DNA from: Dehalococcoidales bacterium
Lineage (GTDB): Bacteria; Chloroflexota; Dehalococcoidia; Lucifugimonadales; Lucifugimonadaceae
DNA: 47,553 nt
Reading direction: 5' to 3'
Assembly (NCBI GenBank): GCA_009937255.1
Contig: JAACCT010000070.1
Location: forward strand, 1 to 47,553
The notes under the pieces are model-generated. The model was not told the DNA's origin. It searched no databases and saw only the letters and a list, made by a program, of their open reading frames with translations. Below, in pieces: positions 33,793 to 43,116 of the stretch (position 1 is the first letter of the stretch; each line of letters begins with the position of its first letter). The translations under genes and the position numbers were made by a program.

Positions 33793-35853
33793 ATGCAACA
33801 AAGTGAAATACAAGATAAAATAGCAATTCTAATAGAAGAAATAGAATTAGCAAATAAAGAATATTATATTGAAGAGAATTCTTCAATATCCGATTTTGAC
33901 TATGATAAAAAATTCAAAAAACTTTTAGACTTAGCAGCTAAATTTCCAAATCTTATAACACCAGATTCTCCTACCCAACGAGTAGGAAATACTCCTTCAA
34001 GTCAATTTAACCAAGTGTCACATCAAACTCCGATGCTAAGTTTATCCAATGTATTTAACTTTGAAGAATTAAAAGATTGGATAAAAAGAACTACAAAAAT
34101 TACAGGTGAAAATATTTTCCCTTTAGTTTGTGAACTTAAAATAGATGGATTAGCAGTTTCAATAAAATATCAAAATGGATCACTTGTAGAAGCTTCTACA
34201 AGAGGTAATGGAAGTATTGGAGAGGATATTACTAACAATATCAGAACCATAAATTCTATACCTTTGAGGATAGCATCATCAGAAAATAAGAAATATGATA
34301 ATTTTGAAGCGAGAGGAGAAGTATATTTCCCAATTTCAAAATTTAATTTATTTAATCAAGAAAGATTAAAGCAAGGACTAAATATATATTCAAATCCTAG
34401 AAACTCATCATCCGGCTCAGTTAGACAACTTGACCCAAAAGAAACAGCAAAAAGACCTATAAATATTTTCTTTTATAGTTTATTAGGTTCTGATGGAAAA
34501 GAAATTACAAATTCGCACTTAAGATCATTAAAAATACTAAGAGATATAGGATTAAGAACTGAAAAAAATTTCAAAAAAATTAATAGCTTCACAGAATTGA
34601 AAGATTTTATAAATTATTGGAATAATTCAAGACAAAATTTAGACTATGGTACAGATGGTATTGTAATAAAAGTAGATAGTATAAAATTACAAAAAACTCT
34701 AGGCAATACAGGCCGAACACCAAGATGGGCAACTGCGTTTAAATTTCCTCCAGAAGTAGTTGAAACAAAATTAAATAAAATAAATTTCAATGTTGGTAGA
34801 ACTGGCGTTTTGACTCCTTGGGCAGAATTAGAGCCAGTATTCATAGATGGAGTAAAAATTAGTAGAGCTACCTTACATAATAAGGATGAAATACAAAGAA
34901 AAGATTTAAGAGAAAATGATTTAGTTGAAATTCAAAGAGCAGGAGAAGTAATTCCTCAAATTTTAAGAGTTTCTAAAAATAATGTAAGAAGTATGTATTC
35001 TAAAGAATTTTCTTTCCCAATGAAGTGCCCTGAACCTTGTAATAGTACTTTATTTTCTGATCCTAATGAAGTATCAGTTATTTGTATAAGTTCGTCATGT
35101 CCAAATAAACTTGAAAGACTTTTGCAATATTTTACATCAAAAAATTGTATGGATATTGAAGGACTTGGAAATAAAATTTGTTCCATACTTTTTAAGAAAA
35201 ATATTATAGTTTCTCTAGATGATATTTATAAATTAAATGAAAAAAAAGATGAACTTTTGAATATAGAAGGATTTGGAGACCTTAGAATTAATAACTTATT
35301 ACTAAGTATTGAAAATTCAAAAAACAAACCATTTAGTTCTCTTTTAACTGCTTTAGGAATTGATGGAGTAGGAGTAGAAATAGCTGAATTAATAACAAAA
35401 AAAATACAGACTTTGAAAAAACTAAAAGAACAAATACAAACTCCTGAAAAATTAAAAGAAATATTAATTGATATAGATGGAGTTGGCCCTATAGTTGCAG
35501 GTAATTTTTTAAAGTGGACCAATCAAAAAAGTAATATTAATTTAATTGATAGTTTTTTAGAGTTAGAAATAAGTAATGAAATCGAAAAAATAATTCATAA
35601 AACTAATAATTTAGAAAATAAAATTTTTGTTATAACTGGAAGCTTCGAAAACTTAAAAAGAAATGATATAGGAGATTTAATAAAAAATAATGGAGGGAAA
35701 GTAGTTAATAAAGTTTCAAAAAATACCGATTATTTAATTTTAGGTGAAAATGCTGGATCAAAACTATTAGATGCGCAAAATAACAATATTAAAATAATAA
35801 ATATTGAAGATCTAAAAATATTAATCCCTGAATTAGGAAGTCAAATATCATGA
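33793..35853 (+). CDS. ligA: NAD-dependent DNA ligase
   Basis: A 686-aa replicative ligase sealing nicks with NAD. The adenylation domain carries the nucleotidyl Lys in CELKIDGLAVS (about residue 116), TRGNGSIGEDIT, and YGTDGIVIKVDS. The OB fold follows (FNVGRTGVLTPWAELEPV, ATLHN), then a four-Cys zinc finger in a slightly irregular form (CPEPCNS, CISSSC), helix-hairpin-helix repeats (about 460-590) and a C-terminal BRCT domain (FVITGSFENLKR, VVNKVSKNTDYLILG). It overlaps pth by 4 nt (ATGA). Complete and probably functional. Confidence 0.97.
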   Translation: MQQSEIQDKIAILIEEIELANKEYYIEENSSISDFDYDKKFKKLLDLAAKFPNLITPDSPTQRVGNTPSSQFNQVSHQTPMLSLSNVFNFEELKDWIKRTTKITGENIFPLVCELKIDGLAVSIKYQNGSLVEASTRGNGSIGEDITNNIRTINSIPLRIASSENKKYDNFEARGEVYFPISKFNLFNQERLKQGLNIYSNPRNSSSGSVRQLDPKETAKRPINIFFYSLLGSDGKEITNSHLRSLKILRDIGLRTEKNFKKINSFTELKDFINYWNNSRQNLDYGTDGIVIKVDSIKLQKTLGNTGRTPRWATAFKFPPEVVETKLNKINFNVGRTGVLTPWAELEPVFIDGVKISRATLHNKDEIQRKDLRENDLVEIQRAGEVIPQILRVSKNNVRSMYSKEFSFPMKCPEPCNSTLFSDPNEVSVICISSSCPNKLERLLQYFTSKNCMDIEGLGNKICSILFKKNIIVSLDDIYKLNEKKDELLNIEGFGDLRINNLLLSIENSKNKPFSSLLTALGIDGVGVEIAELITKKIQTLKKLKEQIQTPEKLKEILIDIDGVGPIVAGNFLKWTNQKSNINLIDSFLELEISNEIEKIIHKTNNLENKIFVITGSFENLKRNDIGDLIKNNGGKVVNKVSKNTDYLILGENAGSKLLDAQNNNIKIINIEDLKILIPELGSQIS

Positions 35854-36428
35854 ATAATTGGATAATACTAGGTCTAGGGAATCCTGGTAAAAAATATGAA
35901 AATACAAAACATAATGTTCCTTGGTGGATATTAGATATTCTTATAAAAAAGTTATCTGATTATAAAAAATATGAAAAGAATGAAAAAAACCATAAAGAGT
36001 ATAGATTTGATATAGATGACAAAAGTATTTATTTGATTTATCCATCTACTTTTGTTAATAACTCAGGAATTGCTTTAATGGATTTACTAGACAAAGATAA
36101 GTTTTTATTAGAGGAAACTATTATTATTTCGGATGATATTAAGTTAGATGAAGGAAGAATAAGGATAAAAAGAAAAGGTAGTAGTGGTGGGCATAATGGA
36201 TTGAAATCAATAATAAATCATTTAGGGACAGAAAATTTTATTCGCCTAAAAATTGGTGTAGGAAAACCTTTCCCAAAGGAAGACCAAATTAAATTTGTTT
36301 TATCTAAAGTAAAAAATCAAGAAGTAATTCAAAAAACATGTGAAGAGGCTGCAGATGCATGTTTAAGCATTATTAAAAATGGTATAAATAAATCTATGGA
36401 AAAATATAACGGAGATAATAATGAGTAA
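35850..36428 (+). CDS. pth: Peptidyl-tRNA hydrolase
   Basis: A 192-aa enzyme that rescues tRNA from dropped-off peptidyl-tRNA. It has GLGNPGKKYENTKHNV, containing the catalytic His and the binding Asn; FVNNSG; the catalytic Asp in ISDDIKLDEGRIRIK; and GSSGGHNGLKSI followed by RLKIGVGKP. The length is normal. It overlaps ligA by 4 nt and the next gene by 8 nt, so ligA, pth and the Old Yellow Enzyme form one operon. Confidence 0.96.
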   Translation: MNNWIILGLGNPGKKYENTKHNVPWWILDILIKKLSDYKKYEKNEKNHKEYRFDIDDKSIYLIYPSTFVNNSGIALMDLLDKDKFLLEETIIISDDIKLDEGRIRIKRKGSSGGHNGLKSIINHLGTENFIRLKIGVGKPFPKEDQIKFVLSKVKNQEVIQKTCEEAADACLSIIKNGINKSMEKYNGDNNE

Positions 36429-37506
36429 ACTTTTTCAATCAATAAAAATAAGAGGAGAAGAAATTAAAAATAGATCATGGGTTTCTCCTATGTGTCAGTA
36501 TTCATGCGAAGATGGACTTGCCAGTAATTGGCATATGGTTCATTTAGGATCACGCGCAGTTGGAGGTTCAGGGTTAGTAATGACAGAAGCTGCTGCTGTA
36601 ACACCAGAAGGCAGAATTAGCCCATGGGATCTAGGAATATGGAAAGATGAACATATCAAACCGTTGAAGGAAATAACTAAATTCATAAAAGAACAAAATT
36701 CTACTCCTGCTATTCAGATAGCCCATGCAGGTAGAAAAGCTTCTACTAAAAGACCTTGGGATGGAAGAGGAAAAATAACTGAAAAAGATGGGGGATGGAC
36801 TCCAAAAGGACCTAGCTCTATTGCTTTTGACAATGAATCTGAAGTTCCAGAAGAATTATCCTCAGATGAAATACAACATACGATAAAAAGTTTTGTAAAA
36901 GCTGCTGAAAGATCTATAGAAGCAGGATTCAGATGTATAGAGCTTCATATGGCCCACGGTTATTTAGCACATGAGTTTTTTTCTCCTATATCTAATACTA
37001 GAGAAGATAAATACGGCGGCAATATTGAAAATAGGACATTTTTTGGAGTAGAAATAGCAAAAAATGTCAGAGAGATAATAGGTAATGAAATACCATTATT
37101 TGTAAGAATTTCTGTCACAGAATATCATAAAGAAGGCTGGAATATTGATTCTTCAATCGCTTTATCTAAGATGCTAAAAAATGTAGGTGTGGATCTTATA
37201 GATTGCTCCTCTGGAGGTAATTACTCTGGACAATCAATAAATTTAGAACCTGGCTATCAAGTTGCTTTATCTAAAGCTATTAAGACTAATGCTGAAATAT
37301 TAACTGGTGCAGTAGGTTTGATTACTAAAGAGGATCATGCTGAAAATATCCTTGAAAAAGGGGAAGCTGATGCAATTTTTCTTGGAAGAGAATTACTTCG
37401 TAATCCATATTGGAGTTTATATTCTCAAAATGAAATTAAAGCATGGCCATTACAATATCAACGTTCATTTGAAAACATAGATAGTATAAAATATATTAGA
37501 CAATAA
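36421..37506 (+). CDS. Old Yellow Enzyme family NADPH dehydrogenase (YqjM/NamA-like)
   Basis: A 361-aa FMN-dependent ene-reductase of the thermophilic-like OYE class. VSPMCQYSC carries the flavin-modulating Cys, QIAHAGRKAS is diagnostic, and the substrate His pair is in ELHMAHGYLAHEFFSP, followed by REDKYGG and the phosphate-binding FLGRELLRNPYW. Such enzymes reduce activated C=C bonds; the natural substrate is unknown. The start overlaps pth by 8 nt. Its stop is immediately followed by the stop of serS on the other strand, with no gap. Confidence 0.93.
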   Translation: MSKLFQSIKIRGEEIKNRSWVSPMCQYSCEDGLASNWHMVHLGSRAVGGSGLVMTEAAAVTPEGRISPWDLGIWKDEHIKPLKEITKFIKEQNSTPAIQIAHAGRKASTKRPWDGRGKITEKDGGWTPKGPSSIAFDNESEVPEELSSDEIQHTIKSFVKAAERSIEAGFRCIELHMAHGYLAHEFFSPISNTREDKYGGNIENRTFFGVEIAKNVREIIGNEIPLFVRISVTEYHKEGWNIDSSIALSKMLKNVGVDLIDCSSGGNYSGQSINLEPGYQVALSKAIKTNAEILTGAVGLITKEDHAENILEKGEADAIFLGRELLRNPYWSLYSQNEIKAWPLQYQRSFENIDSIKYIRQ

Positions 37507-38766
37507 TTATATAGTCTTAAAACCAGTATATGGAACTAAAACTTCAGGGATATTTATACTACCATCTTCTTGTTGCCCATTTTCAATAATCGCAACCCAA
37601 ATTCTAGGTAATGCCAACCCAGAACCATTGAGAGTATGAGGGAAACTAGTCGATGAAGACTGAGTTTCCTTGAATCTTGTATTATTACGTCTTGATTGAA
37701 AGTCCATACAATTCGATATTGAAGAAACTTCTAGCCATTCTTTAGATCCTGATGCCCAGACTTCTATATCAAATGTAATAGCTGATTGAAAACCTATATC
37801 TCCTGTGGATAATTGGATCAACTTAGAACTTAGCTCTAATCTATCGCATAAAATCCTAGCATTATTTACCATTTTGTCTAATTGATCCATTGATGTTTCA
37901 GGTTCAACATACTTAAACATTTCAACTTTGTAAAATTGATGTACTCGTCTAATTCCCCTAATATCTCTTCCTGCAGAGGTATGTTCTTTTCGAAAACTAG
38001 GAGTTCTAGCTACATAGCTTAAAGGTAACGTTTTAGGAGAAATAATTTTCCCTTGATGTAAACCATTCAATGATACTTCAGCAGTAGGTATTAGCCAAAG
38101 ATCAGTTTCATCATCTCTATATCAATTATCTTTAAATTTAGGAAGATTTCCAGACCCAACCATTGTATCTTTCTTTACTAAATATGGGGGGTCAATTTCA
38201 GTATATCCAAATTCATCAGTATGGATATCCATCATCCAGTTCATCAATGCTCTATGGAGTCTTGCTCCTTTTCCTTTAAATACATAAAATCTTGAACCTG
38301 AAATACTTGCTCCTGCTTCAAGGTCTAATATATCTTTTTCTGGTCCAATATCCCAATGAGGTTTTATAAATTCATCTTTTCTTTGAGTTCCTCTAATATC
38401 TTTTTCAACATTAGATTTTTCATCAGATCCAATTGGTACATCTTTTTGAGGTAAATTTGGAATATTCAACATTATTTCTTTAATATCAAAATTAATTTTT
38501 GATAAGCTTTCATCTATATTTTTCAAATCTTCAGATAATTGTTTTATGAAAGATGTTTCTTCATCTGATGGTTTTCTTTTTTCTTGTCCGATCTTTTTGG
38601 ACATTTCATTACGTTTAGATCTTTTTTTATCACCTTCTGTAATCAATTTTCTACGATCAGAATCCATCTCAATAATTATATCTAAATTAGAAGTATCAAA
38701 TCCTCTATTTGATAACCCTTCAGTAAAAAAATCTTTGTTTTCAATTATTTTTTTTATATCTAACAT
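37507..38766 (-). pseudogene. serS: Seryl-tRNA synthetase interrupted by an in-frame TGA
   Basis: A class II synthetase of 419 codons, normal length. The N-terminal coiled-coil arm covers about residues 1-105. The catalytic core shows LPKFKDN, then a TGA at 38122-38124 (codon 215), then YRDDETDLWLIPTAEVSLNGLH without change of frame. Motif 2 (FRKEHTSAGRDIRGIRRVHQF) and motif 3 (GSGLALPRIWVAIIE) follow intact. Relatives usually have Leu or Ala at the interrupted position, so TTA to TGA is the simplest change. Because this enzyme is normally essential, a sequence error, readthrough or a second copy elsewhere must be assumed. It begins with a TAATG overlap of lysS. Confidence 0.92.
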
Positions 38767-40253
38767 TATTTTTTGGTTCTAAGTTGTGGAAATAATAGTA
38801 CTTCTCTTATTTGATCTTGACCAGTTATTAGCATTACAAGTCTGTCTATTCCTATACCTAATCCACCAGTTGGAGGCATTCCATGTTCAATAGAAATCAA
38901 AAAATCTTCGTCAAGGCGATCTGCTTCCTCATCTCCAAGAGTATTTCTTTGATTTTCTTGTTCTACAAATCTATTTCTTTGGTCAATTGGATCATTTAAT
39001 TCTGTAAATGCATTTGCTAATTCATGTCCTAAAACAAAGGCCTCAAACCGTTCAACTATATCTAATGAATTTGGTTTAAGTTTTGCTAAAGGTGACATTT
39101 CTATTGGATAATCTAATAAAAATGTTGGTTTTATCAGTTTAGTTTCTACACCTTGACTAATTAATCTATCAAGTAATATACCCCATGCTTCTTTAGGGTC
39201 TGCTACAAATCCTTTATCTATCATTACAGAAGCTAAATCTTTACTACTTTTATACTTTAAAAAATCAATACCAGTATTTGTGATTATAGATTCTCGCAAA
39301 TCTAGTCTTTCCCACGGTGGTTCAAGATCAATATAATCATCCTCTGAAATTTTTATTTTTGTTGTTCCGTTGACTTCTTTTGCAACTGAAGAAACTAAGT
39401 TTTCGACCATAATCATTACAGTGTTATAGTCTTCAAAAGATTCATATGATTCCATAGTTGTAAATTCTGGGTTATGGTCATGATCTATCCCTTCATTACG
39501 AAAAAGCCTACCTATTTCATATACTTTTTCTATCCCTCCAACAATTAATTTTTTTAAATGAAGCTCAGTAGCTATTCTTAGAAATAATTTTTTTTCTAAA
39601 GACTCATGAAATGTTTCAAAAGGTATAGCTCTTCCTCCTGCAGGAATATCTACAAGTATTGGTGTTTCAACTTCTAAGTAACCTTTTTTATTCATAAAGT
39701 TTCTTACTGATGAAATAATTTTTGATCTTTTAATAGCTATATTCAATGAGTCATCATTAGAAATTAAATCTAAATATCTTTGTCTATATCTAATTTCGCT
39801 ATCTTTCAATCCTGACCATTTATCAGGCAAAGGACGTATAGATTTAGTTAATAATGTTATTTCATGGATATCTAGGGTTAATTCACCTCTTCTAGTTTTA
39901 AATAAAACCCCATCTACTCCTACTATATCTCCAATATCTAATAGGTCTAAAAAATCTTTAGAAATTTTACTTTCTTCTTGCTTAAAATGAAGTTGTATTT
40001 TACCCGTTTGATCTTTTAAATCAAAAAATATAACCTTACCCATTCCTCTTTTAGCAAGGATTCTTCCAGCTAGTGATAAATTACTTTGAGGTTTTTTTAT
40101 TTTTTCATTCGAATCAAAAGATGTAATCGCATCAACAATTTTGACTCGATCCTTATCCCATCTATTAGGATAAGGATCAATATTTAGCTTCTTTATTTTC
40201 TGCAGCTTTTCTAATCTGTCATTTATAATACGGTCTTCTGAAAAATTTTCCAT
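38766..40253 (-). CDS. lysS: Lysyl-tRNA synthetase, class II
   Basis: A 495-aa enzyme charging tRNA-Lys. The N-terminal OB-fold anticodon-binding domain spans about residues 55-165 (LAGRILAKRGMGKVIFFDL). The catalytic domain has motif 2, GRLFRNEGIDHDHNPEFTTME, and motif 3, PPTGGLGIGIDRLVMLITG. RYLDLI and ETPILVDIPAGGRAIPF are typical. Its stop shares a TAATG junction with serS, so the two synthetases are cotranscribed. It is divergent from the GNAT gene across 230 bp. Confidence 0.96.
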   Translation of the reverse strand: MENFSEDRIINDRLEKLQKIKKLNIDPYPNRWDKDRVKIVDAITSFDSNEKIKKPQSNLSLAGRILAKRGMGKVIFFDLKDQTGKIQLHFKQEESKISKDFLDLLDIGDIVGVDGVLFKTRRGELTLDIHEITLLTKSIRPLPDKWSGLKDSEIRYRQRYLDLISNDDSLNIAIKRSKIISSVRNFMNKKGYLEVETPILVDIPAGGRAIPFETFHESLEKKLFLRIATELHLKKLIVGGIEKVYEIGRLFRNEGIDHDHNPEFTTMESYESFEDYNTVMIMVENLVSSVAKEVNGTTKIKISEDDYIDLEPPWERLDLRESIITNTGIDFLKYKSSKDLASVMIDKGFVADPKEAWGILLDRLISQGVETKLIKPTFLLDYPIEMSPLAKLKPNSLDIVERFEAFVLGHELANAFTELNDPIDQRNRFVEQENQRNTLGDEEADRLDEDFLISIEHGMPPTGGLGIGIDRLVMLITGQDQIREVLLFPQLRTKK

Positions 40254-40455
40254 AAAATATCATTTCTATATAAGTAATAAAATTAATTCTATAACTTTTG
40301 TTATTTTTTCGTAGGTATATTATTAGTAGCAATTTAAATAGTTATTGCAATATTTAAACAATTAAGAGTATAAAAGGACTTTTAGTTATAAAAATAAACA
40401 ATTAGATTTCTATTAAAAAATTAGTTGTTTATATTTTCAGTATGAAAGCTTTATT

Positions 40456-40481
40456 TTATTTTATTTTGTAAAATAAAATAA
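40456..40481 (+). repeat. A/T-only inverted repeat at the GNAT gene start
   Basis: TTATTTTATTTT (40456-40467) and AAAATAAAATAA (40470-40481) are perfect complements with a 2-nt centre, and lie directly before the ATG at 40484. The hairpin would cover the ribosome binding region, where no Shine-Dalgarno is visible. Its low stability and TTTTA repetition leave open that it is a simple-sequence accident. The rest of the 40254-40483 gap shows no clear element. Confidence 0.4.
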
Positions 40482-40483
40482 TC

Positions 40484-41023
40484 ATGAATATAGAAAAACC
40501 AATATCAATCAAAACAAAAAGGCTAATTTTAAGACCTATTGTAATTAGTGATCTTGAGATAATTCAAGAATATTCACTAGATAATGAATGGAATAGGTTC
40601 TTAGATTTTCATACTAAAGAAAGTGTTAAAGAATTTGTTGATAAAGCTGTAAATTCAGACTGGAAAGATAATGCTAGATTTATGATTAGCTATAATAAAA
40701 ACATTATAGGAAGTGTTGGTTTATACATAAATCAAAAGGAAAAGCATGCAGAAATTGGCTATTCTTTATCTAAAAAATATTGGGGCAATGGAATAATACC
40801 TGAGGCAGTGAATGAGATTTTCAACTATGGTTTTAATGAGTTAGGATTAGATAAAATTTTTGCTCAAACTGATTTAAGGAATTTACCATCACAATCTGTT
40901 ATGAAAAAAATGAAAATGGTTCAAGAAGGAATGTTTAGAAAACACGTTATACAAAAAAATATAAGACGCGATGTTGTGTATTACTCTATTTTAAAAAATG
41001 AATGGGAAGAAAATAAACTTTAA
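40484..41023 (+). CDS. GNAT family N-acetyltransferase (RimJ/RimL-like)
   Basis: A 179-aa acetyl-CoA-dependent transferase of the Acetyltransf_3 type: IKTKRLILRPIVISDLEII at the N-terminus, IGYSLSKKYWGNGIIPEAV holding the acetyl-CoA loop, and LGLDKIFAQTDLRNLPSQSVMKKMKM. Family members acetylate protein N-termini, antibiotics or other amines; the target here is unknown. The cupin gene follows after 3 nt. Confidence 0.87.
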   Translation: MNIEKPISIKTKRLILRPIVISDLEIIQEYSLDNEWNRFLDFHTKESVKEFVDKAVNSDWKDNARFMISYNKNIIGSVGLYINQKEKHAEIGYSLSKKYWGNGIIPEAVNEIFNYGFNELGLDKIFAQTDLRNLPSQSVMKKMKMVQEGMFRKHVIQKNIRRDVVYYSILKNEWEENKL

Positions 41024-41026
41024 ATT

Positions 41027-41410
41027 ATGCAAGAAAATAATCCTATAAATTTACCATTTCAAACAAAGAATTCTAAAACGAAAAGACCCTGGGGTACTTT
41101 TGAAATTTTATGTAAGGGTCCTGGCTATCAGGCAAAAAGATTAATTGTTCTTCCAAAAGGGCGCCTTTCATTACAAACTCACAAACATAGAGATGAGCAA
41201 TGGATTATTGCTAGAGGAACAGCAAAAATAACCATAGGAAAAGAACAAAAAGAACTTGGAAAAGGAGAGGCTGCAACAGTTCCAAGAACAGTTGCGCACA
41301 GAATAGAAAATATATCTGAAATTGACCCATTAGAAATTATCGAAGTTCAGTTAGGAGACTATATAGATGAAGACGACATCGAAAGAATTGAAGATGACTA
41401 CGGGAGGTAG
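41027..41410 (+). CDS. Mannose-6-phosphate isomerase type II C-terminal cupin, stand-alone
   Basis: A 127-aa single cupin domain like the C-terminal part of bifunctional GDP-mannose pyrophosphorylase/phosphomannose isomerase. RPWGTFE is diagnostic. The metal site is LQTHKHRDEQWIIARG and the second cupin motif is TVPRTVAHRIENIS. The nucleotidyltransferase half is missing and not adjacent. It may interconvert mannose 6-phosphate and fructose 6-phosphate. Its stop is directly adjacent to the stop of the convergent coiled-coil gene. Confidence 0.88.
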   Translation: MQENNPINLPFQTKNSKTKRPWGTFEILCKGPGYQAKRLIVLPKGRLSLQTHKHRDEQWIIARGTAKITIGKEQKELGKGEAATVPRTVAHRIENISEIDPLEIIEVQLGDYIDEDDIERIEDDYGR

Positions 41411-42016
41411 TTATGAATTCTTTTCAATACCTACGTTTTCAGCTGGTTCATCTAATAAATCTAATCCACTTCTAACCTGACCTAAAATAGTAGAAATTCT
41501 TTCTTCTAAAGCATATAAAACTTCTTTGGCATAATTATCTGCCCCATCTCTTCTATCAATGGAAATTTTTTCAGATTCTTCAAGTAGTCTATTAGACTCT
41601 TGTTGAGCATTTGTTATTATATTCTCAGATTGTGATTGAGCATCTATGATAATTTCTTCAGATCTTTTATTTGCAGCTTCAATTATTGAAGTTTCTTGCA
41701 GCATTTTTTCAGCTTTTTCTTCAGCTTCTGAAATGATTCCAGCCGCATCTCTTTTAGCAATTTCTCTCATAGTAGAAGATTCTTCGTCAGCATAACTTCT
41801 TATTCTAGCTGCTTCTTTATCAGCTTGATCAATTATTGCTTCCTTCTGTCTAGTCACCATACCTGCTTCATCACACTCACTTGGCAAATTAGCTATAACT
41901 TCTTTAATAATTTCAAGTGATCTTTTTTTATCCACCATTACCTTTGAAGTCCCAGGTAAAGATTTTGATTCTTTTATAATTAGTTCTAAATTTTTAATTT
42001 CTTCAATAATATTCAT
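41411..42016 (-). CDS. Coiled-coil protein of DivIVA/ATP-synthase-b-like appearance
   Basis: A 201-aa hydrophilic protein, mostly a Glu/Ala/Arg-rich coiled coil (about residues 55-190), with repeats such as EAARIRSYADEES, EAEEKAEKM and DAQSQSENIITNAQQES. No membrane segment or catalytic motif. Its position downstream of coaD resembles septation or cell-wall-associated DivIVA-like proteins in other bacteria, but low-complexity coils match many families, so no function is claimed. AGGAGG lies before the ATG (CCTCC on the plus strand near 42022). Confidence 0.7.
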   Translation of the reverse strand: MNIIEEIKNLELIIKESKSLPGTSKVMVDKKRSLEIIKEVIANLPSECDEAGMVTRQKEAIIDQADKEAARIRSYADEESSTMREIAKRDAAGIISEAEEKAEKMLQETSIIEAANKRSEEIIIDAQSQSENIITNAQQESNRLLEESEKISIDRRDGADNYAKEVLYALEERISTILGQVRSGLDLLDEPAENVGIEKNS

Positions 42017-42073
42017 AATTCCTCCTAATTAAGTAAATTCTATTCTATTTGCACATAATAATTCTGTAATTTT

Positions 42074-42562
42074 TTAAACGGATTTATTGATTCTTTGCAT
42101 TAAAGGGCTTAAAACATGTTTTGGAACAAGATTGCTCGCGTCTCCTCCTAATGCTGCTATTTCTTTAACTCTACTAGAACTAACATATTGAAAATTTAAG
42201 GAAGAAATCAAGCAAACTGTATCAATTTTTGAATTCATTTCTCTGTTAGTTAGAGCCATCTCTCTTTCATATTCAAAATCGGCTCCAATTCTTAGACCTC
42301 TAATTATTACAGTAGATTTCAACTGTTTAGCTAGATCAACAGTTAGAGTATCTCTATATTGAATCACTTCAATATTTTTCAAATCATCTAACGTTTCTTT
42401 AAACATTTCAACTCGCTCATCAATATTAAAAATTACATTTTTTAAAGACCCTGAATAAATACAGACTGTGACTTTATCAAATAATAAGGAAGCTCTTTGT
42501 ACAATATCCAAATGCCCATTAGTAATAGGGTCAAATGTTCCAGGGTATATACTATTTACCAT
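42074..42562 (-). CDS. coaD: Phosphopantetheine adenylyltransferase
   Basis: A 162-aa enzyme of the fourth step of coenzyme A synthesis, transferring AMP to 4'-phosphopantetheine. SIYPGTFDPITNGHLD includes the nucleotidyltransferase (T/H)xGH motif. IRGLRIGADFEYEREMA binds substrate, and the YVSSSRVKEIAALGG loop closes the active site. The length is standard. It starts 2 nt after rsmD, a pairing common across bacteria. Confidence 0.96.
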   Translation of the reverse strand: MVNSIYPGTFDPITNGHLDIVQRASLLFDKVTVCIYSGSLKNVIFNIDERVEMFKETLDDLKNIEVIQYRDTLTVDLAKQLKSTVIIRGLRIGADFEYEREMALTNREMNSKIDTVCLISSLNFQYVSSSRVKEIAALGGDASNLVPKHVLSPLMQRINKSV

Positions 42563-42564
42563 AA

Positions 42565-43116
42565 TTAATCCTTTATATTTTGAGCAAAAATAGAAATCAT
42601 TGAATCACCATATTGTTTTTGTTGAATCATATTAAAAATTTTAATAGATTCATTTAGCTTAAGTCTAGATGAATGTTCAAAAACTAGCTTAGTATTTTTG
42701 TATACAAGTTTATTATTTATTAGTTGATTTACTATATTTTCAAATGAATTATGATCATAGGGTGGATCAGCGTATACAAAATCAAAAACTCCATTTATTT
42801 TTTTTAGCTGGGTTTCACAATTAGCTTTTATAATACTAGATTTATTAGTAAGATCTAATATATTTATTTTTTCTTGAATTTTTTTCAAAAAACTAATATT
42901 TATATCAACAAAACAACATTCTTTAGCTCCAAATTCTAAAGCCTTAAACCCTATAGCTCCAGTCCCAGAATATAAATCTAAAAAAGTTTTTTCTTCTAAT
43001 TTATCATGACCTAATATTGAAAAAACTGCACCAATAACTTTAGAAGTTGTTGGCCTTAACTTAGATTTTTTATACTGAAAGTTTTTCAAGCTTATTTTTC
43101 TCCATATTTTTTTCAA
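42565..43116 (-). CDS. rsmD: 16S rRNA (guanine966-N2)-methyltransferase RsmD
   Basis: A 183-aa SAM-dependent methyltransferase acting on 16S rRNA. LRPTTSKVIGAVFSIL starts about 20 residues from the N-terminus, as in relatives. The SAM loop is FLDLYSGTGAIGFKALEFGA and the catalytic motif is DFVYADPPYD. The start lies 47 nt inside the end of dusB, unusual even for this compact genome, but the family's spacing to RPT supports it. coaD follows directly. Confidence 0.92.
   Translation of the reverse strand: MKKIWRKISLKNFQYKKSKLRPTTSKVIGAVFSILGHDKLEEKTFLDLYSGTGAIGFKALEFGAKECCFVDINISFLKKIQEKINILDLTNKSSIIKANCETQLKKINGVFDFVYADPPYDHNSFENIVNQLINNKLVYKNTKLVFEHSSRLKLNESIKIFNMIQQKQYGDSMISIFAQNIKD

Noticed and set aside
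38122-38124. UGA read as tryptophan (alternative genetic code)
   Set aside because: TGA ends normal genes such as ftsH, rhamnose-cluster and operon genes here, relatives do not have Trp at this residue, and most other interruptions are TAA.
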